From UBA6522 sp965221035 (GTDB lineage Bacteria; Pseudomonadota; Gammaproteobacteria; Steroidobacterales; Rariloculaceae): a stretch of 64,000 bases of DNA. The notes beneath the pieces were generated by a model. That model was not told the origin of the DNA. It saw nothing but the letters and a program-made list of their open reading frames with translations, and searched no databases. This document shows positions 59,994-64,000 of the stretch, piece after piece; position 1 is the first letter of the stretch, and each line of letters begins with the position of its first letter. The DNA lies in NCBI GenBank assembly GCA_965221035.1, contig OZ244860.1, positions 124,001 to 188,000 on the forward strand, written 5' to 3'. A program made the position numbers and the translations under genes.

Positions 59994-60983
59994 TCAGAGC
60001 CAGGGCGTGCACTGGTAGGTCTTGACTTCCTCGCCGGGACGCCAGGTCCAGTACCCGTCCAGCGAGATGGTCTCCGTGAACGTTGCCGGATCGGTGACCG
60101 TGATCTCGTAGTCGAGGCGGCTGGCGTCCGGACTCAGCGCGAAGCGTTCGACGATGTCCACGGCCATGCTCTGAGGCGTCCCGACATCGTCGAAGAACGG
60201 CCAGTCGATCTTCGAGGTGTGCACGACGAGCGTGTCGCCCTCCCAGCGGCCGACCGAATAGCCGTGGCGCGTGAACACCTGGCTTTGCGGGTCGTCGTAG
60301 TCGGACAGATGGATCGTGCGCACCACGGACCACTCTTCCAACCGCAGCTCGATATCGTCGCCGTGGTCGACGAACTCGATGGGGTAGGGGTTGTCCATGA
60401 TGCCGGGCATGCCCTGCTGAATGCACTTCAGCGCGGTATCGTCCGTCACCGGGTCGTAGCCCTCCCGGGCTGCCTGGGCCGCGGGGGTGTAGGGGAGTTC
60501 GAAGCCGGTCGGCGAATCGTTGACGTGGTCGCCGTAGGCCCGCCCGCGGGACCAGACACGGAATATCCCTTCGGGCTCCGGCCCTTCCGGCGCCTGAAGC
60601 AGGTCGGGGCGCACGCCCACGCCGCGCAGGGCAACGCTTTCGCCGTCCGCGCGGCGCACGGATGATGCGTACAGTGCCAGCTGGCCGCGATTCGAGGGCC
60701 TTCCGACGACGGTGACGTCGGTTCCCACTTCCAGCAGGTCCCTGGATATACCGTTTCTGGCCATGCTGTTGGCGGGACCCGATTCGATCTTCCAGGTTTC
60801 CACCTCGTTGTCGTCGTTGACTGCCTCCATCGAAAAACTGATATGCGGATTCACCCAGTTGACCTCGATGATGGTCCCGGCGATCTCGCTGGAGGCATCC
60901 GGATCGTAGAATGCGGCCACGGAGTGATGGGCGTTGGCCGCCAGGGGAACAGACAGGGAGAAAAACGCGCTGATGCGGATCAT
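59994..60983 (-). CDS. DUF6152 plus 'VGRWEG' two-domain exported protein
   Basis: From the ATG at 60983 (GAGGAA site), the signal MIRISAFFSLSVPLAANA is followed by HHSVAAFYDPD, and the DUF6152 block is 'IIEVNWVNPHISFSMEAV'. The second domain has 'CIQQGMPGIMDNPYPIEFVDHGDDIELRLEEWSVVRTIHL', 'HGYSVGRWEGDTLVVHTSKIDWPFFDDVGTP' and ends with a Cys (YQCTPWL). It is the closest paralogue of 48432-49517. The ORF reading back to 61049 has no ribosome site. Confidence 0.84.
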   Translation of the reverse strand: MIRISAFFSLSVPLAANAHHSVAAFYDPDASSEIAGTIIEVNWVNPHISFSMEAVNDDNEVETWKIESGPANSMARNGISRDLLEVGTDVTVVGRPSNRGQLALYASSVRRADGESVALRGVGVRPDLLQAPEGPEPEGIFRVWSRGRAYGDHVNDSPTGFELPYTPAAQAAREGYDPVTDDTALKCIQQGMPGIMDNPYPIEFVDHGDDIELRLEEWSVVRTIHLSDYDDPQSQVFTRHGYSVGRWEGDTLVVHTSKIDWPFFDDVGTPQSMAVDIVERFALSPDASRLDYEITVTDPATFTETISLDGYWTWRPGEEVKTYQCTPWL

Positions 60984-61069
60984 GGCAATTCCTCGCTTGC
61001 AACCGTCCAGGACCCCGAAGAGTGTAATACACGCCAATCCCGGCATCACGGGACGTCGTCGCGCGGTGA

Positions 61070-62284
61070 TCAGGCAATCAATTGATTCATCTGGAAGATG
61101 GGCAACAGGATCGCCAGCACGATGGCGAGCACGATGAGCCCCATGAAGATGATCAGCGCCGGCTCCATGATGCTCAGCATCGTCCCCAGCAGGCTGTCCA
61201 TCTCGTTTTCCTGGTGACTCGCGGCCCGTTCCAGCATGGCGTCGAGTTCTCCCGAAGATTCACCGCTGGAAATCAGGTGGATGCTCATGGGCGGGAACAG
61301 CTTCGACTGAGCCAGTGCCCGGCCGATGGCGCCGCCTTCCCGGACCCGGACCGTCGCCTCCTCGATGGCGTCGCGCATGGGCAGGTTGGCCACCACCGAT
61401 CCGCCAATTCGAAGCGCTTCCAGTACGGGAACGCCGCTGGAAGTGAGGATGCTCAGCGTGCGAGTGAAGCGGGCGGTATTGATGCCGCGGCTGACCCGTC
61501 CGACCACGGGCACCCTCAGCACCCAGCGGTGATAGCGCCGGCGGGCCTGTTCGCGGCTCAGGAGCCGGTTGACACTCACCCCCGCGGCGGCGATGCCGAG
61601 AAGCACCAGCCACCACCAATTCTGGAGGAAGCTGGATATGCCGATCAACACGCGGGTCAGGATCGGCAACGCCTGTCCGGTGGTTTCGAAGACACCCACC
61701 ACCTTGGGAACCACGTAGACCAGCATCAGCAACACGATGGCCAGGGCCAGGCCGGTCAGGACGGTCGGGTAGATCAGCGCGTGACTCACCTTCTGCCGCA
61801 GGCTGTGGCGCGATTCGGCATAGTCGGCAAGCCGCTCCAGCACCAAGTCCAGCTTGCCGGCCTGTTCGCCCGCGGCGACGGTGGCGCGGTAAACATGGGG
61901 GAAGGCGTTGGGAAAGCCTTCTAGGCCCGACGCCAGGGTGTGTCCCTCGAGTACCTTGGCGCGCACGCCCAGAAGGATGCCCTTGATCCTCGACCGCTCG
62001 GACTGCTCGCTCACCGCCAGCAGGGCTTCCTCCAGCGGCAGTCCGGCCCGGACGAGGGTTGCGAGTTGCCGGGTCATCAGCGCCAGGTCCAGCGCGGAGA
62101 CGCGCCGCGCGAAGGACAAGCGCGTGAACGGTGTTGGAGACTTCGACGCCACTTCCGTCACCCGGACCGGCAGCAGCGACCGTTCGCGCAGGGATTGGCG
62201 GATCTGACGGGGCGTATCGCCCTCCAGAATGCCTTTCCGTTCCTTGCCGCGTTGGTCCACCGCGACGTATCGATAGGCTCCCAT
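61070..62284 (-). CDS. gspF: Type II secretion inner-membrane protein GspF
   Basis: GspF is the polytopic platform protein of type II secretion. It starts MGAYRYVAVDQRGKERKGILEGD, has the two repeated T2SSF domains (about 70-190 and 270-395), each with 'LTRQLATLVRAGLPL' or 'FTRTLSILTSSGVPV', and three membrane helices (about 170, 220 and 375). Other gsp genes are not in the window; downstream on the minus strand there is an unrelated exported protein, so gspF is at an operon end or alone. A PilC role in type IV pili is the main alternative. Confidence 0.92.
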   Translation of the reverse strand: MGAYRYVAVDQRGKERKGILEGDTPRQIRQSLRERSLLPVRVTEVASKSPTPFTRLSFARRVSALDLALMTRQLATLVRAGLPLEEALLAVSEQSERSRIKGILLGVRAKVLEGHTLASGLEGFPNAFPHVYRATVAAGEQAGKLDLVLERLADYAESRHSLRQKVSHALIYPTVLTGLALAIVLLMLVYVVPKVVGVFETTGQALPILTRVLIGISSFLQNWWWLVLLGIAAAGVSVNRLLSREQARRRYHRWVLRVPVVGRVSRGINTARFTRTLSILTSSGVPVLEALRIGGSVVANLPMRDAIEEATVRVREGGAIGRALAQSKLFPPMSIHLISSGESSGELDAMLERAASHQENEMDSLLGTMLSIMEPALIIFMGLIVLAIVLAILLPIFQMNQLIA

Positions 62285-62293
62285 GGCTGGCAA

Positions 62294-62621
62294 TAATAGA
62301 AGTTCCCGGTCGCCGATGCATGGGTGATGTCGCGGGATGCCGCTCGATACCGCGGGATGCTGCCTGATACCGCAGGATGCCGCCTGATACCGCGGGATGC
62401 CGCTCGATGCCGCTTGATTTGGCGGGATTCCATGATCAGTCCGCCCTGTCTCCGCAAAGCCGGGTTATTCGCCTCCCAAATCCTGGGCCATAACAAATCT
62501 GATTGGTGCCGCCACGTTGTAGACCACGGGTTGGGCTATGATTTGGTGGAAGGAGCCGGCAACAAGCCCCTTCCAATCGTCAGGGTGAAACGTAGAACCG
62601 TCGAAAGTCCGGGAACATGAC
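62294..62621. other. Intergenic region with 20-bp tandem repeats
   Basis: No gene is seen between divergent gspF and the hydratase-like gene. The part next to gspF holds a five-unit tandem repeat (62331-62430). The part after 62450 probably carries the promoter of the plus-strand gene; no clear -35/-10 pair stands out. Confidence 0.5.
62331..62430 (+). repeat. Tandem repeat, 5 x 20 bp
   Basis: Units of the type CGCGGGATGCCGCTCGATAC start at 62331, 62351, 62371, 62391 and 62411; the last is degenerate. Units differ at one to three places. They lie in the gspF upstream region. Confidence 0.85.
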
Positions 62622-63566
62622 ATGCGGGATTTAAGCAAGGAAAACTGGGTCTACGGCAGCGTCTTCATCGCGGGCCTCGCCGTTATTGCGATCATTCAGA
62701 GCGTTCTATGGAGCCGGGCCCCCCAGGATTGTTCCCTGGAGACGTTCGGTGTGGATGCCGCGGCGGCCTGGAACAACCGCGAGTTCCTCGAACATTCCGC
62801 CTGCTACCAGAAGCTGTTCCGCGATCTGTCGGATCTGGAGGTCTCCCAGCAGGCCGCCCGGGACATGGAGGAGATCCTGGCGGCGGAACATCCCCGGCGA
62901 GGCTACAAGATCGGCGGCCACGATGCGTCGATGTGGGACAAGATCGGCCTGCCGGGCCCCATGTTCGGCGTGTTCTACGGTGAAGACGCCTTCCTTGAGG
63001 ACGGCGACACGGTTCCGATCGACGGGCGGGCGTTGAATTACGAACCGGACCTGCTGTTTCGCATCGGCGACGAGCGGATCAACGAGGCGAATACGGTGGA
63101 GGAGGCGATGCGCTACGTGGACCGCGTCTACGCGTTCATCGAATTGCCGTTGCTGCTGGGCGACCCGGACGAACTGAAGGATGGGTTCATTTACCCCTTC
63201 CTGATGCAGGCCACCAACCTGGGCGCGAGACACGGCATCATCGGAGAACACCTCGACACGGCCGACGACCCGGAAATATTCGAGAATCTGCGCAACCTGA
63301 CGGTGGTTTCCGCCAACGCGGACGGCACCCAGAGAAGCATCTACCGGGTCGCCGAGCGCGACTCCGTGCACCCGGTCATCGTCGCCCTGCAGGTCGCCGA
63401 ATCGCTCCGGGAGCGGGGCGAGGCGCTGCGGGTCGGCGACCTCATCAGTGTCGGTGCGATGATGGAGGCCTTCATCGACATTGCCGTTCCCATCGACGGG
63501 AAACGGCATGTCCACTACTACATCGGTGATCGGGTCATCTCCGTCTCCGCGGGTTTCAGGGAGTAG
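62622..63566 (+). CDS. Membrane-anchored hydratase/FAH-fold-like protein
   Basis: The 314-residue protein has a single N-terminal membrane helix (YGSVFIAGLAVIAIIQSVLW) and a soluble domain that follows the 2-keto-4-pentenoate hydratase (MhpD)/fumarylacetoacetate hydrolase pattern: 'GYKIGGHDASMWDKIGLPGPMFGVFYGEDAFLEDGDTVPI', 'LNYEPDLLFRIGDERI' and 'FIELPLLLGDPDELKDGF'. Normal hydratases are soluble and cytoplasmic, so the anchor is unusual; orientation suggests the domain is in the periplasm or cytoplasm near the membrane. The DoxX-like gene follows after four bases. Confidence 0.78.
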   Translation: MRDLSKENWVYGSVFIAGLAVIAIIQSVLWSRAPQDCSLETFGVDAAAAWNNREFLEHSACYQKLFRDLSDLEVSQQAARDMEEILAAEHPRRGYKIGGHDASMWDKIGLPGPMFGVFYGEDAFLEDGDTVPIDGRALNYEPDLLFRIGDERINEANTVEEAMRYVDRVYAFIELPLLLGDPDELKDGFIYPFLMQATNLGARHGIIGEHLDTADDPEIFENLRNLTVVSANADGTQRSIYRVAERDSVHPVIVALQVAESLRERGEALRVGDLISVGAMMEAFIDIAVPIDGKRHVHYYIGDRVISVSAGFRE

Positions 63567-63570
63567 GGCG

Positions 63571-63990
63571 ATGGGCAAAATACTCGAATCGAGCACCTTG
63601 CCCCGCATGGCGAGAAACAATCTCCTGTTCGTGATGACGGTGCCGGTGACGCTCATTTTCCTGATGGCCGCGCGCATGAAGATCGGCGCCAACTGGATGA
63701 TGGTCATGGGTTTCGACGGCTACGGCTATCCCATCGCGTTCATGTTCTTTCTCGGCTACGCGGAACTGTTCGGCGCCATCTCGCTCTGGATCAGGCGATG
63801 GGCGTTGCTGGGGGCGATGGGCCTGTCGGTCATCCTGCTTGGCGCTTCCTTCACGCACATCATCAACAATGATCCCGTCGCCCTGGCGGGCATGGCGTAT
63901 GCGATGACGCCGGTGATGCTGCTGATCACCTTCTACCACTGGCGCGCCGCCGGGCGGGAACAGTCAATCGTCGGAGATCGTCATCCATGA
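63571..63990 (+). CDS. DoxX-like membrane protein
   Basis: From the ATG at 63571 (GGGAG site), this 139-residue protein has four membrane helices (about 20-38, 47-67, 73-93, 100-120) with motifs 'FLGYAELFGAISLW' as in DoxX/DUF4870-like families. Such proteins often accompany redox enzymes. It is in an operon with the hydratase-like gene, and its stop overlaps the ATG of a further gene (ATGA). Confidence 0.75.
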   Translation: MGKILESSTLPRMARNNLLFVMTVPVTLIFLMAARMKIGANWMMVMGFDGYGYPIAFMFFLGYAELFGAISLWIRRWALLGAMGLSVILLGASFTHIINNDPVALAGMAYAMTPVMLLITFYHWRAAGREQSIVGDRHP

Positions 63991-64000
63991 ACGCCGCGCG
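63987..64000 (+). CDS. Start of a further gene, 3' truncated by the window
   Basis: An ATG overlaps the stop of the DoxX-like gene (ATGA) and gives MNAAR before the window ends. Coupling suggests a third gene of the operon. Nothing more can be said. Confidence 0.4.

Noticed and set aside
62331..62430. CRISPR array or integration repeats
   Set aside because: The 20-bp units are contiguous without unique spacers, and no cas genes are near.

Overview
The window looks like one contig of a GC-rich gammaproteobacterium, probably marine or host-associated and uncultured. This rests on gene order and protein type: msbA-lpxK-kdsB, rne/rluC divergent, maf-yceD-rpmF-plsX-fabH, an Lpp-like lipoprotein, lexA-imuA-imuB-dnaE2 and gspF. 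The species is inference. I saw no rRNA, tRNA or CRISPR array.

Region A (1 to about 17.6 kb) is accessory DNA. A partial Cys-rich gene is followed by a tight five-gene operon (948-4922): a ubiquitin-like protein, an E2-like protein, a JAB peptidase fused to an E1 adenylating enzyme, an SMC/OLD-type ATPase and a PIN nuclease. Four of the five genes overlap. It reads as a protein-modification system coupled to an ATPase-nuclease effector and is the best candidate for an under-described defence system here. Next is an IS630-type element split by a complete IS1595-like transposon with 24-bp inverted ends, an 8-bp target duplication and AT-rich passenger membrane-protein genes. Then come a CYP199-like P450, a truncated gene, an AddAB-like nuclease plus helicase pair and two small overlapping unknown genes.

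Region B (17.6-39.2 kb) is core genome: lipid A and Kdo genes, a di-heme peroxidase with a membrane partner, a low-molecular-weight phosphatase, RNase E, RluC, the fatty-acid and L32 operon, an L,D-transpeptidase, an abundant-type lipoprotein, and the SOS mutasome cassette with two LexA sites in front of lexA.

Region C (39.4-61 kb) is a dense set of exported proteins: a p-cresol-methylhydroxylase-like flavoprotein with its cytochrome c, an exported amidohydrolase, a di-heme protein, two metallo-beta-lactamase-fold proteins with degraded metal sites, seven DUF6152 domains, and proteins with a 'GxWEGxxLVV' motif. Two sub-clusters (45.4-48.4 and 51.0-54.2 kb) hold the same modules, fused in one and split in the other. 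All seven DUF6152 domains begin HHS exactly at the predicted signal-peptide cleavage point, which suggests an N-terminal metal site. An ETF-quinone oxidoreductase and a MazEF-like pair with an internally deleted toxin lie inside this region.

Region D (61-64 kb) has a lone gspF, a 20-bp tandem repeat array, a membrane-anchored hydratase-like protein, a DoxX-like protein and the first codons of a further gene.
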